Below, one piece after another: positions 32,655 through 44,085 of a stretch of DNA of 64,000 nucleotides. The number at the start of each line of letters is the position of its first letter. The first letter of the stretch is position 1. The translations under genes were made by a program, and so were the position numbers. The stretch comes from Plazaster borealis (taxonomy: Eukaryota > Echinodermata > Asteroidea > Forcipulatida > Labidiasteridae): the NCBI GenBank assembly GCA_021014325.1, contig CM037463.1, positions 10,237,001 to 10,301,000 on the forward strand, written 5' to 3'. The notes beneath the pieces were generated by a model. The model made no database searches, was not told the DNA's origin, and was given only the letters and a program-made list of their open reading frames with translations.

Positions 32655-32944
32655 AGATGTGCACAGTGGTGTAACTAAGGGGGCACGTGCCCCCCAAAAT
32701 TGATGTCCCCCCCCCATTTGAAATTTTGACTTTTTAGATTAAAAACTAACAGAGTAAAATGTTATGTTTTATAAGCTTTAATGTGATAATTTTAATGTTT
32801 TTAAAACTATTCTTCCATTTACAGACAGACATACATGTATGTATTTGTTCTTACTCTCACGTCAGATTATCTTACAAAAAAAGTAAAAATAGTAAATGAC
32901 ATTAGAGTGCTGAAAGAGTGCTGAAAAGGGGTTCGTTCTGTGAA

Positions 32945-33762
32945 AAAATTTTTTTTTTAAGAGTATGAAGTAAATGTCTCCTTTTTAAAACCTTGTAACC
33001 CGTTTTGAAATGCGTCCAAATCTTGTTTGGAGTTCAACTTACAATTTTTTTTGAGGACCCGCAATGGAAATAAATCTTTGATTTTTGTGTCTAATCCTCG
33101 GACAATACTATCTTTTATCTCTATTTTAATATGTTTGTTTCTTTTGTGCACTTTGATATAATTTTTTATTTTGTGCAATTCTTGTGTTTATGATTGAAGC
33201 TTATCTTTGTGACTTTGCCAAACACAATAAAAAATCAAATCAAATCAAAATTTTCCCACCAAACTTTCCGGCCATCAAAGTAACCAAAAAATTAATAAAA
33301 AAATCTCAACATTGTTTCCTGTGAGGCCTGCTGAGACGTCATCATTATTGTTCCTGATGACGAACCCACTGTAATCACCCTCGTTAGTGTGGTGGTTACA
33401 TTTGTAAAATAACTGTAATTATCATTATGGGGGATAGTCATGTGACCTTGATCAGTGGGGTGTCTTGGTGTTTTTTGTTTCCTTTTAAACACATCAGTCG
33501 GCCAACATGTGAACATGTTTTTTGAAATTAGGCTGTCACGTTTTCTTTTGTAGTAAAAAAGCAATTAACAGTTTCTGTTTTGTCCAGTATTTTGTGAAGT
33601 TTGAATATGTTATTTTCATTTAGCTAAATCAAAATAAGAAAACTTTTTGTTTGTTTGGGGGGAGGGATAAAATCATACGAACATTAAGGGCTCATTTGAG
33701 GTTATTTGATGTAAAGTACCAATTCTTGGAGAAATTGTTTCCAGTCCAGTGTTCTCCCATAA
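32945..33762. other. No gene: AT-rich interior of the T arms
   Basis: No transposase-like residues in any frame. Confidence 0.5.
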
Positions 33763-34153
33763 AGGCAAAGTATAACCTTTGGTTTTTGAAGCCATTCGAT
33801 TGTTTGAATCCTATATAAATGGAGACATATACAAAACAATAAAACTAACCTGTGAAAATTTCATTTCAAAAGGTGGTAGCAATTTTTAAGATAACGCAGA
33901 ATATCTGAGGCCGGTTGCGTCCACGCAGGAAGAATAATCTGTAATTGGAATACACAGTCTGAGTAAAGTTTCATGCAGAAGGGTTTCTCAGATTGAAATG
34001 TGTTTGAATCCTTTTCTCTAAAAAAACATTCCTTAGGAGGCAATCGTTTCTTAAAATGTTATACAATGTCAATCGCTGCAGTGCTTCCTACCAAGTAAGT
34101 TTTTAGTGTCATTAATTTTTGGAGTAACTACCAAAGGTATACCCTCCCTTAAC
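33763..34153. mobile_element. Inverted-repeat element E, copy 2
   Basis: Left AAAGGCAAAGTATAACCTTTG and right ACCAAAGGTATACCCTCCCT, TAAC are inverted. Its body matches copy 1 in the same order. It belongs to the TTAAAGG-ended group. Confidence 0.75.
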
Positions 34154-34330
34154 AGTGAGTGGTCTGCTGGCCAAGTGACAGTGAGAACACCCCAAGACCA
34201 GTCAAACTTCTGTCCAAGTAATCTGGCTGGCTGGTTTATTGCTTGCCACTGCTCTAAACCACTGCTTGTTCAATAATACTTCACATTACAAGTCCAATGC
34301 AGATGTTCAAAGGAAACATTCAAATATGGA

Positions 34331-35063
34331 CCAATGAAATGCCAAACTAACTGGTCTCCTGAACAGTGAAATGCCAAACTAACTGGTCCCCTGACCAGTG
34401 AAATGCCAAACTAACTGGTTCCCTGACCAGTAAAATGACAAACTAACTGGTCCCCTGACCAGTGAAATGACAAACTAACTGGTCTCCTGAACAGTGAAAT
34501 GACAAACTAACTGGTCCCCTGACCAGTGAAATGACAAACTAACTGGTTCCCTGACCAGTAAAATGACAAACTAACTGGTCCCCTGACCAGTGAAATGACA
34601 AACTGACTGGTCCCCTGACCAGTGAAATGACAAACTGACTGGTCCCCTGATCAGTGAAATGACAAACTAACTGGTTCCCTGACCAGTAAAATGACAAACT
34701 AACTGGTCCCCTGACCAGTGAAATGACAAACTAACTGGTTCCCTGACCAGTGAAATGACAAACTGACTGGTCCCCTGATCAGTGAAATGACAAACTAACT
34801 GGTTCCCTGACCAGTGAAATGACAAACTAACTGGTCCCCTGACCAGTGAAATGACAAACTAACTGGTTCCCTGACCAGTGAAATGACAAACTGACTGGTC
34901 CCCTGATCAGTGAAATGACAAACTAACTGGTTCCCTGACCAGTGAAATGACAAACTAACTGGTCCCCTGACCAGTGAAATGACAAACTAACTGGTCCCCT
35001 GACCAGTGAAATGACAAACTAACTGGTCCCCTGACCAGTGAAATGACAAACTAACTGGTCCCC
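34331..35063 (+). repeat. 32-bp hairpin-forming satellite, about 23 copies
   Basis: Unit GTGAAATGACAAACTAACTG plus GTCCCCTGACCA, period 32. In each unit ACTGGTC pairs with GACCAGT across CCCT. Early units have ATGCC where later ones have ATGAC; GGTTCCC and GATCAG variants recur in a regular order, suggesting multi-unit duplications. Confidence 0.94.
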
Positions 35064-35427
35064 GTGGCTAGTCACTGAAAAAGTGAAATAGCAACTGCAC
35101 TAGCAGTCACGGCGATGGAGCCAGGACTTGTTCAGTGGGGGAGGGGGGAGGAGAATTTGACTTTCTTCCCTGTAATGCAGCTTCAGGAAATCTGAATGTT
35201 TCAGTGAGATCAACTTCAATAATCCTGAAGTCATGACATAACCCTGCCACATCACAGGACTAAAGAGAGCATTAATTTCTTTCAGGTAAATCGTGTTTGA
35301 ATCTCTCAGTCTGGGAAGAAGTGGTTGCTCTGATGATGTTGAGAGCACACCATTCAGAACATTGAGAATAAAGTAATGGGTTCAGAGCCATCATTTCTTC
35401 CTAGAAGAGAAAACATGGTGTACCTGA

Positions 35428-35942
35428 AAGAAAGAGGGGCTCCAAGGTCAAATTGAGTTTTTTGATCCACTTATTTTCCAATAGATAGAGTTCTTATGAA
35501 AATGGGGGGAAATAACAAGTCTCTCACCTTAAAATGGTGTAAAATGGCCACTATGTTTGATACCCTTCAAGTGCAAAATTTGTCAAAATCAAAAAACGTC
35601 AGATGACGTCACATTTCAAATATATGGTCTGTACATTTTTGCACAGAAAATGTTCAGTTCATTCCTGAATTCTGATGATATTCAGTCAAAGTGGCATTGA
35701 ACTTGAGCTTGTGGCTAGTGTAGAAATTCCTTTTTTGGAATGTACAGACCATTTGTTTTTGCTGTCCGATGATGTCATGTTTCATGTTTCGTCGCTCTGA
35801 AAGAGTATAAAATAAAATGTTTTTACACCATTTTAATGTGAGGTTAGAGACTTGTAACCTTTTCCTCACTTTCATGAGGACTCTATCTATTTGGAAAATG
35901 AGTGCATCACAAAACTGGATTTGACATTGGAGACCCTCTTTA
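35428..35942. mobile_element. Palindromic MITE family C, copy 4
   Basis: AAAGAAAGAGGGGCTCCAAGG at the left (one base changed from the family) and CATTGGAGACCCTCTTTAA at the right. The arms are well preserved and the copy is uninterrupted. Confidence 0.9.
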
Positions 35943-36240
35943 ACCCTAACTGCTCCAAACCCATCGAAAACCAACTTTTCGGCGCTCTCTTTATGTAGTT
36001 TGCAATTTTTTTGTTAGATAATTTACCATGGAGGTAAAAAGAAATACTTTGTCTGCATGTAAATAAAAAAAATAGTTATGAAAACAATGAAAATACTACA
36101 TAAAATCTCATAAAATGTAACTTTTTATTTGGGTAGTTTTTTAATCTCAAAAGTCCTGATTTCAATGTGTGTCGGGGGCGGCCCGACATCAATTGCCCCA
36201 CTACCCCCCCCCACCCGTGCCACCCTCAGTTACGCCACTG

Positions 36241-36984
36241 CATCCGCCTGTTTGAATCCCCAACAAGGTGCACATTTTTAACATTACCTGACAGAGCCTA
36301 TGCTGTATAAATTCCAGAATAGGAAGGTAGTTAGTTTATGCGCATCTGGTCTCCTGGCTCACCCAGGGAAACAAAAAACCAAACAAAACCAAAGACATGC
36401 TTCTTTATTCACTACCACAATGCTTGACTTAGTGATTAAATTATCAATTCATACGCACTCTTGCATAGATTTGGTTTTGAAAGGCTGTAATGTAAGGTAT
36501 TGAGATTGTAAGGTTATTGCACTCCGATAATCAGAGGACGAGAGAGACTGTAATATCATCCATGTTTTAATCAGCGTTGTCCTTTCCTAGTAAAGATAGC
36601 AGCTGCCAATTTGCGTACCGGTTACTCGATTATTGTACACAACGGCGGCTATATCTTCATTTGTTTAGTTTTATTTGTACTTTTTTTTTCCACCCTTCAC
36701 TTTTTCTTATTTCTTTTATTTCCTTATTTCTTATTTGCTTATTTTTCTGATAATGTTGCTGTAAGTTAGAAATGCGTTTGTTTAATTCTGTTAACAATGA
36801 CTTGCTGTGTTCATTTGAAAAAAAACATTGTTATTTTATTATTTATTTATTTATTTTATTCATGTTTTTTACATTTTTTTATTCTATTTATTTTGTTTTG
36901 ATTTTGTGATTATGATTATGATTATGATAATATGATGATGTATTGATTAGCAATATTATTATTATAATTAAAACGAGGCTGAAT
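36241..36984. other. No gene: very AT-rich
   Basis: TTTATTTATTT tracts at 36838-36900 and GATTATGATTATGATTATG at about 36906-36925. Confidence 0.6.
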
Positions 36985-37190
36985 GGGATTGTAAAGCCAT
37001 AGGTCTGTGTGTTGTGTAATGCTGAAGAGAAGGGGTTTGCCCCAGTGTTTCTGGCAGTGGCTTCATAAATTGGTCTCATAGTTCAAAACATAGCTCTTCT
37101 TATCCTGTTAAAAAACAAATAATGAGTGCTTTAATAAGCCCCTAAGGGTGTGATTAAGCGCTATATAAGAAACTTAAGTATTATTATATA
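36985..37190 (+). mobile_element. tRNA-derived SINE L, 3' half
   Basis: GGGATTGTAAAGCCATAGG, GTGTGTTGTGTAATGC, AAGGGGTTTGCCCCAGTGTT and tail TTAAGCGCTATATAAG plus ATTATTAT. The 5' truncation is typical of retroposition. Confidence 0.8.
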
Positions 37191-38202
37191 AACAAACGAA
37201 AAAAACAAAAATAAACACCCAAAACAACAGATTGACATTTGATCATCTGCTACTTTGTTCAAATGGTGACACCTACTTTTTTTCAAAAAATATCTCATTA
37301 TTGAGTCACAATGATTCTCCAAGGAATACAGAAGTTTTAACAATTCCTTTCTGTTTTAACACAAATAAAATATTTTTAAAAAAAAATGCCCTGGAAGTAA
37401 AAAATTTGATGAAAAGAAATATATCTAATTTTAAGATTTTTGATGATTCAGAGGAACTAGGTCCCTCTCCACATTGAAGAACATCCAGTAAAATCAGTCT
37501 GGCCAATGTACTCATTCAAAAGGTGAATGGTTCAGGCACAACCTTCATTTGTGAACCAATTTTCAAAAGTGAGATTTTGTATTTAACAATTACAACGTTA
37601 TTTAGTTTTACTCATACACCGATGTGTGTTACGCACTGATAACTCAGTACTGTATACTCAGAATTGTAGGAATCGGGAAAGTAGTGCTTTACAAACATCG
37701 GTGTATGTTTTTTTCTTTTTTTCTTTCTTCTATATTTGCCTTGCCAGTTAGTTTAGATTCTTTACATAGGTAGGGTTAGAGGCGTCTGTCTCCTGAAAAG
37801 ATCAAAACATTACCGATGCCAACAGGGTTAGGCTTATGTAAGAAATAACTTTTAGTTCTCTGCATCCCCATACTGTTGTTTCTTTATCTTTTTCTTCCAT
37901 TCTGTGCATTTTAAAATGTGTTATGCGCTTCTGATCATTTTTATGTATGGGGAGCAATATAAATTTTTGACCTTTGCTTCATGGTTGTTAGACATTATGG
38001 AAAAGTGGCGAGAAATTGACAGAGATGTACTGAACAGTGGTTTAAACGGTGGTTTGTGACCCCCCCCCCCCACCCCAATGAAAGTTTACACCACTGACAC
38101 TAGTATGGGGCCGTTTTGCTGCTGGATATATTCTGACTACTGAAGCAAGTTTTTTCAAACTAACTTCAAACTTGTGGGAAAATCCACAATCCACAAAACC
38201 TG
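37191..38202. other. No gene; small inverted repeat around a C run
   Basis: CAGTGGTTTAAACGG (about 38035) faces GTTTACACCACTG (about 38084) around a run of C, resembling the ends of element T. Otherwise unique AT-rich DNA. Confidence 0.45.
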
Positions 38203-38301
38203 TTTTACAGAACTCGGGGAGAGTACTGAGTATATACAGTGCTTAATACACATCGGTGTTAGGGTAAAAACAAATTATATTCTTTATCTTCGATGCAAAC
38301 T
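38203..38301 (+). mobile_element. tRNA-derived SINE M, 3' fragment
   Basis: CAGAACTCGGGGAGAGTAC, ATACAGTGCTTAATACACAT, CGGTGTTAGGGTAAAAAC and TCTTTATCTTCGATGCA match the tails of copies 1 and 2. Confidence 0.78.
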
Positions 38302-38344
38302 TAACATCTATTTGGACCGGAATCACCATGAGAAAAAAATGTCC

Positions 38345-38612
38345 ATGCACTAAAGAGAAGATTTAAATCTCATTTGTCCCTTGGGGTCAGTATCCTTCGA
38401 TACTCAACAGAATTTAACAAATATTTATCTGACTCAAAGTGAATATTTGGACATCATTTTTTTTCTTAATTTATTTCAGATATTATTTACACAAGGAGGT
38501 ATTATTTTAAAATTGAAAAACCACACGACCACCGCGGACTTGTCCCATCATAAGTTTACTGGCCTGCTGCTAAAATCACTGGCTTCGGGCCCAAGGTACA
38601 GGGTTATAATCT
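38345..38612 (-). mobile_element. hAT-like element Q, copy 4 (partial)
   Basis: TTATCTGACTCAAAGTGAAT, GTTTACTGGCCTGCTGC and CACTGGCTTCGGGCCCAAGG in reverse order. The terminus is decayed. Confidence 0.65.
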
Positions 38613-39074
38613 CTGAACGACTGCACGACTGCATGACATTGCTTGCTCTTATACAACGGGTGTCCCCCCTACTGTAAGATAATAACAATGGTATAAGAAG
38701 AAAAAAACTCACCATGTCTTGCAATTTATTTTTTTGTATTATATTTTTGCAGGCGATTCTGAAAGGGCAAGGATATGAAACCATAGAATAAAGATCTACT
38801 CCTTTGTGTTCATACATGACTCTATGAATTAAGCACGCTCTGTTCGTTAACGTGAATGAATAGTCCCAAGAGTCGTTCTCCTCTACAGCCTTGGCAATCT
38901 GGAAAACAATTTTACTAAAAGTTCTCTTGACGGAAAGAAAGCATTTCCTTTTAGAGAATGCTGCAATATTGTTTTACTATTTTGAGTGTACATTTTAATT
39001 CTGCAACAAGACGGCCTGAAGCCCATCAAAGGCTCCCCCAAAAAAAAGGCGGCAAAAAAATGGTCCCAGGCTGA

Positions 39075-39271
39075 CCTGGGCCCAATTTCATAGAGCTGAT
39101 TAAACACAAAAAGTAGCTCAGCACAACAAAATTCTGCTTACCAAAATATGTTCACCAGCCAAAATGCCATTTCTCGTGTACAATCTTTGACTGGTATCCT
39201 GCTAATTTTTGCTTAGCAGAAACTTGTTAAGCAATATTTTCTGCTTAAGCAGTTCTATGAAATTGGAACCT
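39075..39271. mobile_element. Inverted-repeat element K, copy 3
   Basis: CCTGGGCCCAATTTCATAGA, GCTGATTAA at the left; TTAAGCAGTTCTATGAAATT, GGAACC at the right. The termini are well preserved and the length is about 197 bp. Confidence 0.82.
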
Positions 39272-39299
39272 GATCTGATCTTGGCCGTGGCATATAACC

Positions 39300-39527
39300 A
39301 GGGGGGGGGGGGGCTACTCAAAATCTCTGCCCCCACCCCTCTTGCCCCCCAAATGAGATTTTAAAAAATTCACAAAATGAATGATCAATACATCACTAAG
39401 CTCCCCTCAAAAAAAAAATTAAAAAAATAAATAAATAAATAATAATAATAAAATAAATAAATAAATACATAAATAAAATAAAAATTAAAAATGAAAATTT
39501 CTAGTTACGCTACTGGACCTTGGCCCA
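39300..39527. repeat. Low-complexity tract with T-like right end
   Basis: A G run at 39301-39314, an A/T-rich AAATAAATAAAT stretch, and CTAGTTACGCTACTGG at about 39511, which resembles the terminus of element T. Confidence 0.5.
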
Positions 39528-40244
39528 ATTTATTAGAGCTGCTTAATTAGAACATATTGCTTCAAGAGGGGCTCTAAGGTCTAATTGAGTTTTGTGATGC
39601 ACTCATTTTCCAACAAATATATTGTACAGTCCTCATAAAAGTGGGGAAAAAATACAAGTCTCTAACCTCAAATTAAAATGGTATATAATGTCCATTTATT
39701 TGAAACTCTTTCAGAGCAAATTGAAAACATGACGTTATCGGACATCAAAAACAAATAGGTCTGTAAATGTACATTCCAAAGAGGAACTTTTGCGCCAGTC
39801 AAAAGGTCAAATTCAATGCCGTTTGATTGAATATCATCAAAATTCAGGAATGAACTATTCAATTCTCAGTGTACATGTACAGACCATAGGCCTTTTTTAA
39901 ATGTGCCGTCATCGAACAATTGTGGATTTCGACAAAAAATTGCACTTGAAGGGTACCAACATAGCGGCATTTTACAGTATTTAACATTAGGTTAGAGACT
40001 GGAAAATATTTTTTTTCCCCGTTTTCATCTATTTAGAAAACGAGTGGATCACAAAACTGAATACGACCTTGGAGCCCCTCTTTAGCGATTTTCTGCTGTT
40101 AAGCAAAATTAAGCAGCTTACCCAGTCACAGATGGTCCATGTGATATGGTATTTCGGCTGGAATCTTTATTCTGGTCAGGCATAATAATTTTGTTGCGGT
40201 CAGTTACTTTTTGCTCTTAAGCACCATTGCAAAATTTGGCCTTG
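39528..40244. mobile_element. Inverted-repeat element K, copy 4, interrupted by C
   Basis: Left end CCTTGGCCCAATTTATTAGA, GCTGCTTAATTAG; right end GCTCTTAAGCACC...AAATTTGGCC. Without the C insertion the order (TTGCTTA, TTTCTGCT, GATGGTCCATGTG, TTTCGGCTGGAAT) matches K copy 2. Confidence 0.82.
39561..40085. mobile_element. Palindromic MITE family C, copy 5 (nested in K)
   Basis: TTCAAGAGGGGCTCTAAGG to CCTTGGAGCCCCTCTTTAG. It is inserted into a K element at ATTGCTTAA: the K sequence ATATTGCTT on the left continues as GCGATTTTCTGC on the right, as in uninterrupted K copies. Confidence 0.9.
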
Positions 40245-40803
40245 ACCTAGTGACCTGACATTCATTCAAGCAGCTTAATTTTGAAGAAACATCATTAAAA
40301 CTAATATTTGAAAAATTATTTGGTGCTCAATGTGTGGTATGGTGTACCCCCACTCCCCCTCCTCCTTTTGTGTCTTCATTGTGTTCTGGGAATCTCAGGA
40401 ATTCTTTAGAGGATTTTAGGGGGGGGGCGTTACTTCTGTACAAGAGAGAAAGAGTGTGCTAGGGTATGGGAGGGGATACCCTCTGCCACATGTCTGGCAT
40501 GGTATAAGAAATCTATACACAACTTACGGAACAATTCTGTATTTTCCAATAAGACAAAAGACATGATGAGAAAGCAAAAACAACATGGCCTCTAAACGTC
40601 TGAGTTTAACAAATTGGTCTCTGGGGGGTTGAATGATCTGAATCCAGTCAACTCTGCTGATTTGAGATGTTACTGGAATTAATGTAGTCATTCATGATGC
40701 ACTTAATTTGTAGCGATTACATGGTGACGGTTAGCCAGCAAATGAACTCAAATTGCTCTGTCTTGCATCAAACTGTAAGACAACCCCCAGTACTGCTTCA
40801 GTG
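40245..40803. other. No gene: unique sequence
   Basis: Short frames only; nothing recognised. Confidence 0.5.
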
Positions 40804-41212
40804 TCTTAAAGGTGGGGTCATAGATTGGGTTTTTTCCTTCAACAAATGGGCCAAATTATCAGTTAAGATACAATACAAGTCACCGTGAAAGTTTCAGCTG
40901 AATACAGTGTCTACCTAATGAGAAAACAGCAAAAACAAAACTGTCACAGTATTTTCATCAAGAACGTTGAATCCATTCACGCTTAGAGAGGTGACAGTGG
41001 GCAGCAACCGCATTTTATGGCCGCATCATTCACAAACGGACACCACCACAGAAAATTTGAATCTCCTAAAGTTGCCTGAAGGCAATCTTTGGAGATTCAA
41101 ATTGTTCAACATACTTTTGTTGATTTCTAATCAACGGGGGAACTTCAGACGAAATCATTTTGCAAAACGCTTACTACCATTACCACTTTTATAAAAATTA
41201 GGCTTTCTGATA
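40804..41212 (-). mobile_element. Palindromic MITE family F, copy 3 (variant centre)
   Basis: In reverse orientation it matches the F blocks: TGAGAAAACAGCAAAAAC, GAACGTTGAATCCATTC, AACTTCAGACGAAATCATTT. It starts TTAAAGGTGGGGTCATAG. The centre (41054-41103) is a long, unrelated hairpin: AATTTGAATCTCC pairs perfectly with GGAGATTCAAATT and the stem continues through TTGCC/GGCAA. Confidence 0.78.
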
Positions 41213-42318
41213 AAAATTACAAAAAAAATTCCCAGGTGATTACCAGTATTGACCCTACCTTATGGAAATATTTTGTGCAATAATAAAAAATAAAAATAAA
41301 ATAAACGGCACAGCGTTTGGGTGCTGGTTATTTAGAATGTTAATTCTACAGTAGAGGGACTCATACAAAGTGCTTTCTGTTGAACTGCCCACCTCCCCGT
41401 TCAGTATTTGAAATAAAAATTGTTTAAGAAAAAAGCCACAGTGACAAAGTAAGTGCCAGGAACTGATGACCAGGGACACATTTCGTCAAAAATGTCTCAC
41501 TGCATAAAGTAATAGTTCCAAGGATGGGAAAGCCACACCCTGGAAAATTTTGGGAAGAAAGTGACAAAGTGTACGTGAACTTTATCCACTCTCCAATATC
41601 ACTTGTAATGTTTGTGTTCACAATGCATAGAAGACCGCCTTGACAGGTTCGACATCCTTGTGTGTGACTGACGAAAGTACAAACTCAGACAGAAAAAAGA
41701 GAGACTGATCCAGCCGGTAAATTTCCCAGCCATGGAGAAATGAGATGACGTCAGGTAAATGAGGAGGGGATTCAACAAACCATACTCACATTAGACCGTC
41801 TGAGACAAAGAATACTACTGTATACAGGAGAAGGTTGGGGGGAGGGAATTTTGTTGCTGACAAATGACTTACAGGCATCAGGATGAACTCTTACAATATG
41901 AGAATTAACATGAATGCCCTGTGAGAGAGGAGACACTAGGCATCCTTTCAATGCTACATTCATTTCCGGCGGATCGGCACAGCGTATTAAAGTAAATGGC
42001 TAGTACTCATATGCGTATCATACAATGCCATCAAGTAATTCTGAATAAAACACAGGAAACAAACAACAAACTTCTACACTGCATTAATAAACAAAGTACA
42101 TGGTTGGACGACAGTAAATAAAGTAGATGCTTACTGGTTTTTTTTTTTTTTTTTAGGTTTTCAGTTTTCTTGAATATGACTTCATTTCAGAGGGAAATAT
42201 TTCACAGAAAAAAATGGTTCTAGTATGAATTTCATAATCAGTAAGATTTTAGACAAAACTTTAGACAAAAGCAATGATGTTTTTTGCCTTTACCAATCCT
42301 GTATAATACCTATGGGGG
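41213..42318. other. No gene: repeat-poor stretch
   Basis: No repeats from the families listed here; mixed composition at 41400-41990. Possibly regulatory, with no specific support. Confidence 0.45.
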
Positions 42319-42614
42319 TTTAATAATAACAACTGGTTCTTAATGCGCTTTACATTAGTGCCCTGGTCATTGGGCCAATAACATTCCTTTAATCTTTCTT
42401 GGGCTGCCGTGGCGCTCAGAAGGCTTTTTCAAACACAATATCAACCTCTACCCTTGCAGGTACCCATTTATACCCCTGGGTGAAGAGAAGCATTTATAGT
42501 AAAGCATCTTGCTCAAGGACACAAATGTCATGACCAGGATTCGAACCCACACCCCGATGACTTAACCACCTGAACATGAATTCGATGCTCTAAACCGCTC
42601 GGCCATGACACCCT
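42319..42614 (-). mobile_element. tRNA-derived SINE L, copy 4
   Basis: In reverse: tail TTTAATAATAACAACT, GGTACCCATTTATACCCC, B box GATTCGAACCCAC and head CCGCTCGGCCATGACACC. It belongs to the same subfamily as copy 3. Confidence 0.87.
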
Positions 42615-43961
42615 ACAAACAGGGTTTCTGTTGTTGTTTGTATATCGACCTGAAATATGCAGTTATTGACTGGTTATGCTAACATGTACTAAGCGGAGAT
42701 TGGTTTAAAGTGTTTAGTTGCAAGTGTAAGTGCTGCAATCAATTTCTCACTTCGCATTATTATCTGTCTTTTTTTTTCAACTACATCACAGCCACTTTTT
42801 TTCTTTTTTTTGACATTTTCTCGCTGTTGGTTGCCGACAATACAATTAAAAAAACAAGCTTCAAAATCTGCGAGGTGCCTCTCAGAGACAACGGAGAATA
42901 TGAGAAAAAGAAGAAAAAACCCACTATCATCATAACTAAGACGAGGAAGTACATGAAGTGTCTTAATGAGACATGAACATGACATGTGAATATGATCGAT
43001 TCAAGACGGCCAACTCTAAGGACCCGAGATGTTCTTGATAGCTCAACCAAGGTCAGTCATCTTCATCACCCAACAGGAGAGAAAGTCACTGCCAAGCAGA
43101 GGGAGGCAGCCGAAGGAAGAATTGCACCCTAAGAAACCATCACTTTCATCCCACCTTGTCAAGATACTGTAACCTTGTGGTGTTTTTTACACCCATATGT
43201 TCTTCTGGAGAAATGATTTCCTTTACAATCATCGCACTTGTGGCCTCATCTGTCTTGGAGGGGGAAAAGAAAAAGAAAAGAAGGCTCGAGGCATCCGATG
43301 AACTTGAACTCTTTTGTGTCTTCTAGCATTTTGCTGATTTCACGGATCTTATCCAATCCAGCTGTGTTGACACACTGAATGTACTGAAGCTGAAAATATT
43401 AGATTTAGATTCTCTATCACCTTGGAGGTTTTTTTTATTTAAGCTCCTGTTACAGCGGTTAATTCTCCTGGGCCAGAGTTTTTGACAAATTATAGATGAC
43501 TATCAACACATGTGATTTGTTTCCAGCACAATGTTTGTCCTGTATCTACAGCTAAACAACTTGACTCGTTTGCCATTCTCACTTAATTCCTCCCGTTTTA
43601 ATCAATACATCTTAGGGGTTGTCAAGAATTGTCAACAGTTTTTGGAAAATGTTGTACCTGTATGGACCTCTCCCCGTCCTTTCCCCCGAGAAAAGCATTT
43701 TTTAATATTTATTCTCTGCTCTGTTGCTAAATTATTCATTAGTTGTATGTGACACTCCTGGCCAAAACAAGGCACTCCCTACCCAAGCTCAAAACTGGGT
43801 TTAATTGCCCATCATCGATGAGAAAAGAGCTTTAAAATAACACCACATTTTTGCCTATAAGTATTTCTGAACATACAGAATTAAAGACATTACATTACAG
43901 TGATATCGAAGCTGAAGTTTCAGGTGTTAATGCTAGTTCACTATTTCTGAGAAGTACCTGA
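42615..43961. other. No gene: unique sequence
   Basis: Overlapping frames near 42689-43050 on both strands are lysine/phenylalanine-rich chance frames. Confidence 0.5.
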
Positions 43962-44030
43962 TTTTATTTATTTATTTATTTATTTATTTATTAATTCTGG
44001 TTGTGAAGCCAAGTTTGGCATGGGATATCA
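43962..44030 (+). repeat. ATTT array and SINE N tail scrap
   Basis: About eight TTTA units followed by TTAATTCTGGTTGTGAAGCC, the phrase that ends SINE N copy 1 (reverse) near 8710. Probably a 5'-truncated SINE end. Confidence 0.5.
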
Positions 44031-44085
44031 AATAACTAAGATAAAAAATTTTCAAATAACTCTAGACATTTAACAATCCCCTGCC

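Larger units (their letters stand above)
32664..36240. mobile_element. Pair of inverted long terminal arms (possible 3.6-kb DNA transposon T)
   Basis: CAGTGGTGTAACTAAGGGGG at 32664 faces CCCTCAGTTACGCCACTG ending at 36240. Read inward, both arms share GATTAAAAACTA, an ATTTACATGCAGAC-like block, ATTATCTAACAAAAAA and GCTGAAAAGGGGTTCG over about 280 bp. The interior holds element E copy 2, the 32-bp satellite and C copy 4 and no transposase frame. The 8 bp flanking each end do not match (GATGTGCA versus CATCCGCC), so two independent copies in opposite orientation are also possible. Confidence 0.5.

Noticed and set aside
34331..35063. CRISPR-like array
   Set aside because: Units are contiguous without unique spacers, the DNA is eukaryotic and there are no cas genes.
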